From Puniceibacterium antarcticum (lineage in GTDB: Bacteria; Pseudomonadota; Alphaproteobacteria; Rhodobacterales; Rhodobacteraceae), in the NCBI RefSeq assembly GCF_002760615.1, contig NZ_AWWI01000117.1:1-52333 (forward strand): a DNA stretch of 52,333 bases. Direction: 5' to 3'. Positions within the stretch are counted from its first letter, which is position 1, and every line of letters begins with the position of its first letter. The notes beneath the pieces were generated by a model, which saw only the letters and a program-made list of their open reading frames with translations, did no database searches and had not been told where the DNA came from. Below are positions 1 to 7,939 of the stretch, piece after piece. Position numbers and translations under genes: made by a program.

Positions 1-455
1 AGCCAGCCCGGCCAGTCGACGCCCCCCGGCAGCAAGGCCAGCGCCACGCCGAACAGCCCGACCAACAGCACACCGCCCTGACCGATCAGCCGTTCGATCA
101 TCACCGCATGGGCGGCATGGGTCAGGCCCCCCGTGCCCCGGGGCGTGCGGACCGCGCGGCCCGCATCGCCAAGCACGCCGCCGGGCAGGCACAGGTTCAC
201 CATCTGCGACAGGTAATATTCACGCACCGCCCAGCCGAAACCGAAAGAGGCGCCGAGCCTGCGCGCGGTGATCTGCCAGCGCCGGGCCATCAGCAGGGTC
301 ACCAGCGAAAAGCACACCACCGCCACGGCGATCCAGCGCAGATCCATACTCCGCAGCCGGTCATAGGCCGCAGGGGCATCGATGATCCAGACCAGCGCCG
401 CCAGAACCGCCAACGACACCCCAAGGCGCAGCAGATAACCCATGCGCCGGCTCAT
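1..455 (-). CDS. Flippase-like lysylphosphatidylglycerol-synthase TM family protein (3' end outside window)
   Basis: Only the N-terminal 151 codons lie in the window; the gene continues past base 1. The protein starts MSRRMGYLLRLG and shows hydrophobic segments near residues 5-24 and 38-56, then CLPGGVLGDAGRAVR, which resembles the conserved G-D-x-x-R region of the lysylphosphatidylglycerol synthase transmembrane (UPF0104) family. Members are polytopic inner-membrane proteins; several flip or synthesise modified lipids. The ATG at 455 overlaps the TGA of the upstream sulfatase-fold gene (ATGA), so the two are probably translationally coupled. With the CDP-alcohol phosphatidyltransferase further upstream this suggests work on membrane lipids or envelope polymers, which is inference. 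The exact substrate cannot be read from the sequence. Confidence 0.75.
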   Translation of the reverse strand, partial: MSRRMGYLLRLGVSLAVLAALVWIIDAPAAYDRLRSMDLRWIAVAVVCFSLVTLLMARRWQITARRLGASFGFGWAVREYYLSQMVNLCLPGGVLGDAGRAVRTPRGTGGLTHAAHAVMIERLIGQGGVLLVGLFGVALALLPGGVDWPGW

Positions 456-2053
456 ATCCCGCCCTGCTCGCGGCTGAAGGCGCGGATGAAGCGGTCGCGG
501 AAATCCTCCATCGGCCAGACAGGGGTATTACCGTCCGGCACCAGCCCGTCGCGCCAGCCCCAGCCCGCCGCCTCTGCCACCAGATCGGGCGGGCCGATCA
601 GATGCGCAGGGACATCGCGGCTGTCGATCCCGGCGACAAAGCCTGCAGGCTGGTGATCGCCCAGGATCAGGAACAGCGGCTGATCCCCCCGCCGCGCGGC
701 GTATTCCATTGCCGCCTGCAGCGCATAATCAATGGCGCGGCGATACTGATCGCGCACGCGGTCCGGGTCCTGCCAGACCACGGCGGGCGGATCGCCCGAT
801 GTGGCCCAGTCGTCAAACACCCTGCCATCCCCCACATCCGCCCAGTCGATCATTTCGGGGATCGGCACCCAGGGCGCATGGGACGAAATCAGCGCGATCT
901 GGATGAAATCCGCGCGCGGGTCAGGCGGCAAAAGCGCCTCGAACGCCGACAGCGTGTATTGATCCGGCATGGTGATCCAGTTGAACGGCTGTCCCGCATA
1001 GTTCAGATCCTTTGCCGCAAGGATCGTATCGAACCCCATTGTTTCCCCCTCGGGCCAGGGCAGCGTGATCGCGGGCATCACCGCCGCCGTGCGAAACCCC
1101 GAGGCCTGTGCCAGATGGAACAGGTTTTGCCGGTCCGAGGCAAGCAGCGCGCCATAGCGCCCCTGATCCGAGGTTGCGAGGCCAGAGGCCAGCGTGCCAT
1201 GGGCCAGCCAGCTTTGCCCGCCTGCGGTGGGCGAGGTCAGCCAGCCACTTTGCATGGCATATCCCGCCTTGGCCAGCTGAGATTCGGCGCGCCGCAGCGT
1301 CGGCACATGGGTGTCGGCATACAGCGGATTGTCAAAGCTCGACCGCCCATAGCTTTCGATGAACAGGACAATGATGTCATGCCCGCCGGTCTTGTCGAAC
1401 AACCCCGTGCTGCTGGCATAGGGATCCTGTGCCGCAGCGGCGCGAAAATCGCGCAGATCGGACAGGGCGGTGGCGCTGCGCGCGATCTGCGCCGTGGCGA
1501 TTGTGGCATTCAGCGCCGCGCCGGGCGGATCCAGCGGCAGTTGCCAGAGGCCGCGCGACTGGCCCAGATCCGCCACTGCCAGCGCCGTTGCCGCCACAAG
1601 CGTGATGCGCAGGGCCGGGCGCGCCCGCAGGGGCGGTGACAGACGGGTCAGGCTGCGCAGCGCCAGAAACACCAGCACCGCCAGCCCCAAAAACACCAGC
1701 GCGCCACCTGCCACCAACAGCCAGGCCGCCGGCGTGCCGATGCTGCCCGCCAGCACGTTCAGCCCCGCGCGGATCAGGAACATGTCGACCACCGGGCTGA
1801 AGGGGCGGTTCAGCGCGGACAGCATCGCGATATCGGCGCCCTTGAGCAGCACAATCAGCATCACCACAAGACAGAGCCCAAGGCAGATCTCCCGCCCCCC
1901 GCGCAGCCTGGCAGGCCACAGGATCAGCCCCAGCACCAGCACCGGCCATTCCAGCGGCACGGCGGGCAGCCCGGAAAACCCCTGCGGCGTGTTCGGCAGC
2001 GCCAGCACCAGATACAGCAGCAGGCCAGCGGCCACAGCCCGCCACATCCTCAT
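452..2053 (-). CDS. Sulfatase / alkaline-phosphatase-fold membrane enzyme
   Basis: The protein is 533 aa when started at the ATG at 2053, which overlaps the stop of the upstream phosphatidyltransferase gene. An in-frame start further upstream at 2170 would lie inside that gene and is unlikely. The N-terminal 165 residues hold about five membrane segments. The periplasmic sulfatase-like domain follows from about residue 225: FIESYG (metal-binding Glu at about 233), a Ser in TAGGQSWLAHG (about 281) at the nucleophile position, and LGDHQP (Asp/His about 466-467). This architecture is that of phosphoglycerol or phosphoethanolamine transferases and related sulfatases. The substrate is unknown; a lipid-derived head-group transfer fits its operon with a phosphatidyltransferase and a flippase-like protein. 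Confidence 0.8.
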   Translation of the reverse strand: MRMWRAVAAGLLLYLVLALPNTPQGFSGLPAVPLEWPVLVLGLILWPARLRGGREICLGLCLVVMLIVLLKGADIAMLSALNRPFSPVVDMFLIRAGLNVLAGSIGTPAAWLLVAGGALVFLGLAVLVFLALRSLTRLSPPLRARPALRITLVAATALAVADLGQSRGLWQLPLDPPGAALNATIATAQIARSATALSDLRDFRAAAAQDPYASSTGLFDKTGGHDIIVLFIESYGRSSFDNPLYADTHVPTLRRAESQLAKAGYAMQSGWLTSPTAGGQSWLAHGTLASGLATSDQGRYGALLASDRQNLFHLAQASGFRTAAVMPAITLPWPEGETMGFDTILAAKDLNYAGQPFNWITMPDQYTLSAFEALLPPDPRADFIQIALISSHAPWVPIPEMIDWADVGDGRVFDDWATSGDPPAVVWQDPDRVRDQYRRAIDYALQAAMEYAARRGDQPLFLILGDHQPAGFVAGIDSRDVPAHLIGPPDLVAEAAGWGWRDGLVPDGNTPVWPMEDFRDRFIRAFSREQGGI

Positions 2054-2796
2054 CGCCGCCGCGCGAGGTACAGGAAATCGCGGCCAAAGGACCACAGCAG
2101 CGCTGACGCAGCCCCCAGCGCAAGCGCCCTCGCCAGACCCGTCGGCAGACCCGGCAGCAGCAAGAGGCAAAGCGCGCCGACCTGCAACACGCAGACCACC
2201 TTGCGCCCGAAGCGCTCTGGCAGGGGTGCGCGCAGCCAGGGCAGTCCCCAGCCCGCCACGATAAAGGCATAGCGGCTGAAGCCAAGGATCAGGATCTCTG
2301 CCCCCACATGCCCTGCCACCATCAGGATCAGCGACAACATACAGGCAAGACCGGCGTCAACCTCCATATCGAAGCGCGCACCAAACGCCGTGCCCCGCCC
2401 GCCGCGCCGCGCCAGCCAGCCGTCAAGCCCATCCAGCAGCAGCGCCAGCACCGCGATGGCAAAGACCGCAAGGCCATTGCTGGCCAGCAGACCGTCACGC
2501 ACCAGCGCCACCGCCAGCGTGCAGACCAGCGCCAGCCGCAGCAGGGTCACCGCATTGGGCGCGCCAAAGCTAGGGCGGGCATACCCCAGGGGGGCCATGG
2601 CCTGCAGCGCCGCGGCGGCGCTGGTCACAAACAGGCCCAACGCCAGCAGGGCCGCACCCGGCCCCGCCGACGGATCCAGCCCCCGCGCCAGCGCAAAGAC
2701 CGGCACGGCCAGCATAAAACCCAGCGCCGCGCCCTGCGCTTGCGCGCGGGTGGGGGCAGCGAGCGCCTTTACCAAAGGGAGAGTGTCATTTGCCAT
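2050..2796 (-). CDS. CDP-alcohol phosphatidyltransferase family protein
   Basis: This 248 aa membrane protein carries the complete CDP-alcohol phosphotransferase signature D-x2-D-G-x2-A-R-x8-G-x3-D-x3-D: Asp122, Asp125, Gly126, Ala129, Arg130, Gly139, Asp143 and Asp147. The family swaps CMP of a CDP-linked lipid or alcohol for a second alcohol, making phospholipids. About six hydrophobic segments surround the motif. It heads a minus-strand operon in which the next two genes each overlap by 4 bp. The acceptor alcohol cannot be inferred; it is not obviously PgsA or Pss in its surroundings, and its partners point to a specialised lipid or envelope decoration. About 255 bp separate it from the divergent YceI gene. 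Confidence 0.85.
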   Translation of the reverse strand: MANDTLPLVKALAAPTRAQAQGAALGFMLAVPVFALARGLDPSAGPGAALLALGLFVTSAAAALQAMAPLGYARPSFGAPNAVTLLRLALVCTLAVALVRDGLLASNGLAVFAIAVLALLLDGLDGWLARRGGRGTAFGARFDMEVDAGLACMLSLILMVAGHVGAEILILGFSRYAFIVAGWGLPWLRAPLPERFGRKVVCVLQVGALCLLLLPGLPTGLARALALGAASALLWSFGRDFLYLARRR

Positions 2797-3051
2797 CAGA
2801 TCAGACGTAGGCGCGCCTGCGCGATTTCAAGCGGCAAAGGACGCACATCGTCGTGCAAAAACGTGACCGCGCGAAACCGCCGCATCGTGCATATTCGGCG
2901 CATGAGGTCGACGCCGTGCGATGTGCGCGTGAAGACCAAACCGCGTGATCGGCGGGGAAGGATAGGGCCGATACGCGGATGCGACTTGCCGGCGTCGCCT
3001 GTCATCTTAACTTTTCCCCTACGTGACCCATGAACAGATCAGGAGCTGCCC

Positions 3052-3648
3052 ATGACAATCCCCCTTTCCCGTGCCCATCTCTGTGCTGTCATCTGCACCG
3101 CATTTGCCCTGCCCGCCGCGGCGGAACCGCAACGATACGAGCTTGACCCCGAACACACCACGGTGGCCTTTCTGATCCAGCACCTGAGCTATGCTGACAC
3201 GCTGGGCCTGTTCGGCACAGTGTCCGGCGGGTTCACCTATGACATGGACACACAGGCGCTGACGGATGTCACGGTGACCGTCACCTCTGACAGCCTGAAC
3301 ACCATGAACGAGGCGCGCGACAACCACGTGCGCAGCGGCGATTTCCTTTCGGTGGAGGAGCATCCCACCATCACCTTCACCGCCGACAGTGGCACACCCA
3401 CCGGCGACACCACCGGCACCGTCACCGGTGATCTGACCATCCTTGGCGAAACACGCCCCCTGACGCTGGACGTGGCCCTGATGGGCGAAGGACCCTATCC
3501 CTTTGGTCACAAACGCTTTGTTCTGGGTCTTTCGGCCACGGGCCAGCTGAAGCGCAGCGATTTCGGCATGAGCTATGGCGTGGACAACGGCCTTGTCGGG
3601 GATGAGGTGAAGATCATGATCGAAACCGAAGCGATGCGGATGGACTGA
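3052..3648 (+). CDS. YceI family periplasmic protein
   Basis: The 198 aa protein has a Sec signal peptide ending near residue 24 (ALPAAA before EPQRYEL), followed by a single YceI lipocalin-like beta-barrel. Typical YceI features are ELDPEHTTVAFLIQHL at the start of the barrel, the DFLSVEEHPTITF strand and a GDLTILGETRPLTLDV strand. YceI proteins bind isoprenoid or other lipids in the periplasm; the ligand here is unknown. An AGGAG ribosome-binding site lies about 7 bp before the ATG at 3052. It is transcribed alone, divergently from the CDP-alcohol phosphatidyltransferase operon. Confidence 0.9.
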   Translation: MTIPLSRAHLCAVICTAFALPAAAEPQRYELDPEHTTVAFLIQHLSYADTLGLFGTVSGGFTYDMDTQALTDVTVTVTSDSLNTMNEARDNHVRSGDFLSVEEHPTITFTADSGTPTGDTTGTVTGDLTILGETRPLTLDVALMGEGPYPFGHKRFVLGLSATGQLKRSDFGMSYGVDNGLVGDEVKIMIETEAMRMD

Positions 3649-4327
3649 TCCTTGCCCTGCGGCGCGGCGGCGTTTGGGGCTTTTCCCCGATCAAGACCGC
3701 GCGCCGCCTGTTCGGGATAGGGCCGCCCCGTGGTCAAGAAGGATGTACATAGGCTCGACCGGTTTACCTACCTAGCGGCTACAGGCGGCACTGCCCCGTG
3801 GCGACCACCCCCGCCGCATGCGGAAAAGTGTGCTGCGTGCGAACCGGCCTTGTCACCATCTGCCTGCCAGAAAGCACCCTGGCGCAGAATATCCATGACA
3901 ACCCCGAATTCTTCACAGGTGACTGTCAGTTGCCCCGGCACGTTCACGGCCTTGACGGCGCACCCGATGATGCTGACGGTGTCGGCGAAACGATAGGCCA
4001 CAGGCACCCCGGATTGCGCGGCTGAATTCAGCCCGATCCGCCGGACCAGAGGCACTGACACGCCACCAAAACCCGGATTTCGCCGCAGGGTTGATTACAC
4101 GACAACCTTGACACGCCATGTGGATGGCCTTATTGACGTAAGGGCAATCTGCGTGCATGAGCCGCAGAATTTCCACTGGCGATGAGGCATCCCTCAGCCA
4201 GCAATATCCCACTATCTCTGACAGCGCCACACCTGAACATCAGGACGGCGATCCCTGCGGGATGAGTGTTTTATGTGCATTGGCCCCTGTACGGGTGCAG
4301 CGATTTATTATCCTGAGGATAAGTGAA
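3649..4327. other. Gene-poor stretch between YceI and ice-binding-type gene
   Basis: About 680 bp without a confidently recognised gene. A minus-strand reading frame at 3768-4061 (97 aa, GTG or ATG start region) has fairly protein-like composition in its first 75 residues (for example VPVAYRFADTVSIIGCAV) but I recognise no family and see no strong ribosome-binding site. Overlapping frames at 3913-4230 on the minus strand look like shadows. The right-hand part carries a strong promoter-like pair at 4108-4136 and an apparently long leader for the next gene. Confidence 0.4.
4108..4136 (+). promoter_or_regulatory. Sigma-70-type promoter for the DUF3494 gene
   Basis: TTGACA at 4108-4113 and TATTGA at 4131-4136 are separated by exactly 17 bp, close to the housekeeping consensus. 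Predicted transcription would start near 4143, leaving about 185 nt of leader before the preferred TTG start at 4328. No experimental support. Confidence 0.5.
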
Positions 4328-5287
4328 TTGGCACATCTGTTCCGCAAGGCACCAACCCTGCTGATCTGTGGCGTCGCGCTTGCAGCACTTCTCTGCGCGC
4401 CACATCCGGCAAGCACCGCGACATTGCTCAGCACGGATCTGACCAGCTTTGCCGTCCTGGGCGCCACGACGGTCACCAACGTCCCCACAAGCACCATCGC
4501 GGGAAATGTCGGTGTCTGGACCTCTGGCGCGGCCAATGCGATCACCGGCTTTCTGTCCCTGCCCGGCGTTCCCGCCTATGATCCGCAGGTGACATCCGGC
4601 CAGCTGCATGCCGGAACGGGGCTGGCAGCCTCGGCGCAAGGCGATCTGACCACCGCGCGCGCCGGTCTCAGGTCTCTCGGGACCGGCACCACACTGGGAG
4701 CGGATCTGACCGGGCTCACGCTGGCACCGGGTGTCTACACGGTCGCTGCCGCCGCGACCAATCTCGCGGGGATGCTGACCCTTGATGGTGGCGGCAATGC
4801 CAATGCCGCCTGGATCTTTCAGATGCCGTCGACACTGATCACATCGACCTATTCGGTGGTGAATGTGATCAACACAGGCTCCGGCGCGGGCGTGTTCTGG
4901 AATGTCGGCAGCTCTGCCACGATCAATGCCGGTTCGACCTTTGTGGGCAACATTCTGGCGCTGACAAGCATCTCGGTGAAAACCGGCGCGTCCATTCTGG
5001 GCAGAGCACTCGCAGATGTCGGCGCCGTGACCCTGGAAATGAACGACATTTCCATCTTCGGCGTGGGTGATCATGTCGGCAGCAACGGCCTGAGCGGCGG
5101 GCTGGAGGTGGCAGACAATGGCACGGTCAGTTTCCTGAAATCCGCGCCCCTCGGGTCTCTGCACCCTCTCTCCGACGCATCGAGCGAGGCAACAAGTGCC
5201 GTTGCGACCCCGACCGCGCTGGTCCTGATGCTATCCGCCCTCACAGCGCTGGCTCTGTTCGCAAGGCGACGCCCTGCGCGCGCCTGA
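4328..5287 (+). CDS. DUF3494 ice-binding-type secreted protein with C-terminal sorting tail
   Basis: I place the start at TTG 4328, 8 bp after a TGAGGA ribosome-binding site and directly before a good signal peptide (LAHLFRKAPTLLICGVALAA, cleavage near ASTA). An upstream in-frame ATG at 4157 would put 57 unlikely residues in front. From the TTG the protein is 319 aa. The mature part is a DUF3494/ice-binding protein type I domain: repeated T/A/G-rich strands such as TIAGNVGVW, LAPGVYT, NANAAWIFQMPST and STFVGNILAL, which form the beta-solenoid with its helix. The C-terminus (PTALVLMLSALTALALFARRR) is a membrane segment plus arginine cluster, like PEP/VPxxx-CTERM exosortase signals. Ice-binding or surface adhesion is inferred from the family. 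Confidence 0.85.
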   Translation: MAHLFRKAPTLLICGVALAALLCAPHPASTATLLSTDLTSFAVLGATTVTNVPTSTIAGNVGVWTSGAANAITGFLSLPGVPAYDPQVTSGQLHAGTGLAASAQGDLTTARAGLRSLGTGTTLGADLTGLTLAPGVYTVAAAATNLAGMLTLDGGGNANAAWIFQMPSTLITSTYSVVNVINTGSGAGVFWNVGSSATINAGSTFVGNILALTSISVKTGASILGRALADVGAVTLEMNDISIFGVGDHVGSNGLSGGLEVADNGTVSFLKSAPLGSLHPLSDASSEATSAVATPTALVLMLSALTALALFARRRPARA

Positions 5288-5533
5288 CCCGGCGCGGGTT
5301 TCGGCAACGGGAGTCATCACTGGTTTCCGACGTTCCCCAGCGACACCGGCAATCCATGCTGCGCGCTCACCCCCCTCACTTGAGGCCGCGCAGGGTGATC
5401 CGGGTTCAAGACCGAAACGCCGGAGCTGGGGGAAACAACTGCGCGCCACGGCCCGCAACAAGCACTGCTGTGCCGACGCGGTACCATTTCACTGCGGCTG
5501 CGACCAAAGCCAGCTTTGTTGAACGCCCATGGG

Positions 5534-6037
5534 TTAGCCTCGTCGTTGGCGACTATAAAGATTGCGATGCATGCCAACCACGAAGCGCTGGTACTCGAAG
5601 CCCATCTTTTTCAACAAGGCGTTTGAAGCAAGGTTTTCAGGATGAGCAAAAGCAGAAACCTTCTCGGCTCCCAGGTGTTGATCAGCGACATCTAGCGCCG
5701 CTTTGCAAAGCTCAGTCGCATAGCCATTTCCCCAAACGGACGGATGAAAGTAGTAAGCCAACTCAATGCCCCAGCCGGGATCGAAGGGATCGTCATACAG
5801 ACCGCCCCAACCGATCACTCTCTTGGTCTGCCTGTCACGAACGGTCCAAGGGGCAAAGCCATCGTGGCGTCTCTTGCGTTCGTGTACTGCAATCCTGCGG
5901 CGACACTCTGCAATGCTTGAATCCCAATGCGTATGGTGCATTGCAAGGTTGTCGCCCAGAAACTCAAACAGCACTGGTACCTCAGACAGCTTCGGTGCGG
6001 AAAGTATCAAGCGTTCTGTCTCTATGACATTGGACAT
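5534..6037 (-). CDS. GNAT family N-acetyltransferase (RimJ/RimL type)
   Basis: The protein is 167 aa, typical for the Acetyltransf_3 group that acetylates protein N-termini or small molecules with acetyl-CoA. It opens with IETERLILSAPKLSE, the standard first strand and helix. VIGWGGLYDD and WGIELAYYFHPSVWGNGYATE follow; the last contains the acetyl-CoA loop Q/W-G-x-G-x-A region. The end is NLASNALLKKMGF, the usual ENxxSxxLxEKxGF motif. It is monocistronic and convergent with the ice-binding-type gene. The substrate is not predictable. Confidence 0.88.
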   Translation of the reverse strand: MSNVIETERLILSAPKLSEVPVLFEFLGDNLAMHHTHWDSSIAECRRRIAVHERKRRHDGFAPWTVRDRQTKRVIGWGGLYDDPFDPGWGIELAYYFHPSVWGNGYATELCKAALDVADQHLGAEKVSAFAHPENLASNALLKKMGFEYQRFVVGMHRNLYSRQRRG

Positions 6038-6394
6038 GTTCGGAAAACTTCACAGATATGACAAGCTGACGGTCGTGCAGCATTGGTCACTATAGCCTCG
6101 CCCCCGCCCTTCGCCACATCACACACGAGCGCCCGCTTTACCTCGCGCAAAGGCGAGCCGGGTCAGCTAAGTCATCCGCTTCTAACGCCTGCGGCGAATG
6201 TCGGCTCTGACAGGCCGCACTACAGCATCTTTACGGGTCGGTTAAAGGTCCGCATGGGACGAAATTCACACCCTGCCAGACTGTCATGATCATAGATTGA
6301 GAAATAACAGCGCGTTCAAGACCGCTGAGCCGACCGAATAAGGTCAGTTTGCGACGCGAAGGTCAAAGTCATGTGACGTCTTGAAAAATGGAAA
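6038..6394. other. Intergenic stretch without recognised gene
   Basis: About 357 bp upstream of the GNAT gene and downstream of tRNA-Arg. A plus-strand frame at 6083-6289 (68 aa) has no recognisable motif and no ribosome-binding site, and I treat it as non-coding. I see no repeat or hairpin of note. Confidence 0.4.
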
Positions 6395-6471
6395 TGGTGC
6401 ACCCGAGAGGATTCGAACCTCTGACCCCTTGATTCGTAGTCAAGTACTCTATCCAGCTGAGCTACGGGTGC
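6395..6471 (-). tRNA. tRNA-Arg (anticodon ACG)
   Basis: Read on the minus strand the acceptor arm GCACCCG pairs with CGGGTGC. The anticodon stem CTTGA/TCAAG encloses the loop CTACGAA, giving anticodon ACG. The T arm AGAGG-TTCGAAT-CCTCT is canonical, the discriminator is A and CCA is encoded. The length is 77 nt including CCA. ACG is expected to be deaminated to ICG by TadA and reads CGU/CGC/CGA. It stands alone, transcribed towards the GNAT gene. Confidence 0.97.
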
Positions 6472-6481
6472 GTTGGAGCGG

Positions 6482-6510
6482 GGTTTAGACTCTGGGCAAA
6501 ACCTTTGCAA
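6482..6510 (-). promoter_or_regulatory. Candidate promoter of tRNA-Arg
   Basis: On the minus strand TTGCAA (6510-6505) and TAAACC (6487-6482) are spaced by 17 bp, and the tRNA 5' end follows 10 bp later, which fits a start point just before the mature tRNA. Confidence 0.4.
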
Positions 6511-6536
6511 GGAGAAATGTTCACGCAAATCACGCC

Positions 6537-7919
6537 TTACCCAACGTCGCCCATCGGCAGGTGGATCACGAAGCACGAACCGCTTCCGTCCGTCTCACGC
6601 AGGGCCAGTGTGCCGCCATGGCCGCGCACCAGTTCCTGCACGATGGCAAGCCCCAGACCAGAGCCACCCTTGCGCACACCGCCCTGAAATGGCTGGAAAA
6701 GATGCTGCTGCGCCTTGGCAGGCAGGCCGGGCCCGGTGTCGGACACTTCGATGACCCAGCTCCCCTCTTCGACCCGCGCGCTCACGCAGATCTCTCCGGG
6801 TTTGCCGGTGCCGGTGATCGCCTGACGCGCATTGCGCACCAGATTGGAAATCGCGCGAAAGATCTGTTCGGGATCGCCACGGATCATCAGATTGGCCGGC
6901 ACATCTTCGGACAGGCTCACATCGTCCTCGCCGATCGCCAGCCGTTCGTTTTCCATCACCTCGGCCACCAGCGGGCTGAGCGAAAACAGCGTCATCACCG
7001 GCGTCGGTTCTTCGGCGCGCCCAAACGCCAGCGTCGTTTCACACAGCGACACAGCCCGGGCGATGGAATTGACCAGCTTGGGCGCCATGCGCTTGACGGT
7101 CGGATCCTCTGACATCTCGATGCGGTCGGTGAACAGCTGCGCCGAGGTCAGGATGTTGCGCAGATCATGGCTGACCCGCGCCACGGCGCCGCCCAGCTGG
7201 GCCATGCGTTCCTTTTGCCGCAGCGCCTGGGTCAGCTGGGTTTCCATGGATTGCAATGCATCTTCGGCCTCGCGCAACTCGCGGATCGTGGCGGTGGGCA
7301 CCAGGATGCGGCGCGCGTCTTCGGGGGCCTGGGCATAGCTCTGGATATGCCCGACCACGATCTTGATCGGGCGCACCAACAGACGCCGCACCGCCAGAAA
7401 CAGCATGAGTGCAGTGATCACCGAAATCACCGCCGACAGGATCAGGATGCGCAGGCTGAATTCGATCATCGTCTTGCGCAAATCGTCGGTGTCCATGGTG
7501 ATCTCGATCAGCAGACCCGCATCGCGCAGCGGGTTGCCGATCACCCGGATCAGCCGCGGCTCCGGATCAAGCAACGCCTTCAGTGCATCGCGGATCAGGC
7601 CCGGCCCGGTTGCATCACGCAGATCATAGGTCGCGCTGACCTGCCCGGGCATGGGCGAGGACAGCACAAGCTGGCGCGCCTCGTCCCGCCGCAGCACGAT
7701 GTTGAACACGCCGGCGTTCTGCAGCAACTCTTCCTCAAGATCCTTGTCGATCGTGTCGCCCGCCAGCAGCGCCAGCGACGCGATCTGCGACCGCTCCAGC
7801 CGGGCAAGCAGATAATCCTCCCGGTAGCGCGCGACCGAAGGCACAAAGATCAGGATCTCGGCCAGCATCACGAAGACCGCTGTCAGAACAAGAAACCGGC
7901 CGGAAAGCGTGTTGAGCAT
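6537..7919 (-). CDS. Membrane sensor histidine kinase
   Basis: This 460 aa kinase has an N-terminal membrane segment (about 9-28), a periplasmic sensor region (about 30-154) and a second membrane segment (about 155-178). A HAMP-like linker, then the HisKA helix with RVSHDLRN (phospho-acceptor His251) and the HATPase domain follow. The N box is ISNLVRNARQAI, the G1 box DTGPGLP and the G2 box GGSGLGLAI. It autophosphorylates and would pass phosphate to a response regulator, but no regulator gene is adjacent. It sits 20 bp downstream of the flavoprotein gene in the same direction, suggesting co-transcription with that gene and the TVP38 gene. The signal sensed is unknown. Confidence 0.88.
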   Translation of the reverse strand: MLNTLSGRFLVLTAVFVMLAEILIFVPSVARYREDYLLARLERSQIASLALLAGDTIDKDLEEELLQNAGVFNIVLRRDEARQLVLSSPMPGQVSATYDLRDATGPGLIRDALKALLDPEPRLIRVIGNPLRDAGLLIEITMDTDDLRKTMIEFSLRILILSAVISVITALMLFLAVRRLLVRPIKIVVGHIQSYAQAPEDARRILVPTATIRELREAEDALQSMETQLTQALRQKERMAQLGGAVARVSHDLRNILTSAQLFTDRIEMSEDPTVKRMAPKLVNSIARAVSLCETTLAFGRAEEPTPVMTLFSLSPLVAEVMENERLAIGEDDVSLSEDVPANLMIRGDPEQIFRAISNLVRNARQAITGTGKPGEICVSARVEEGSWVIEVSDTGPGLPAKAQQHLFQPFQGGVRKGGSGLGLAIVQELVRGHGGTLALRETDGSGSCFVIHLPMGDVG

Positions 7920-7939
7920 GAGCGGTTACTTCAGATCTC

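Noticed and set aside
602-1639. Long plus-strand open frame opposite the sulfatase-fold gene
   Set aside because: Arg/His/Gln-rich shadow of a clearly coding minus-strand gene; no motif or ribosome-binding site.
5287-5302. Terminator after the ice-binding-type gene
   Set aside because: The stem ACCCG/CGGGT is only 5 bp with three T, too weak to call.
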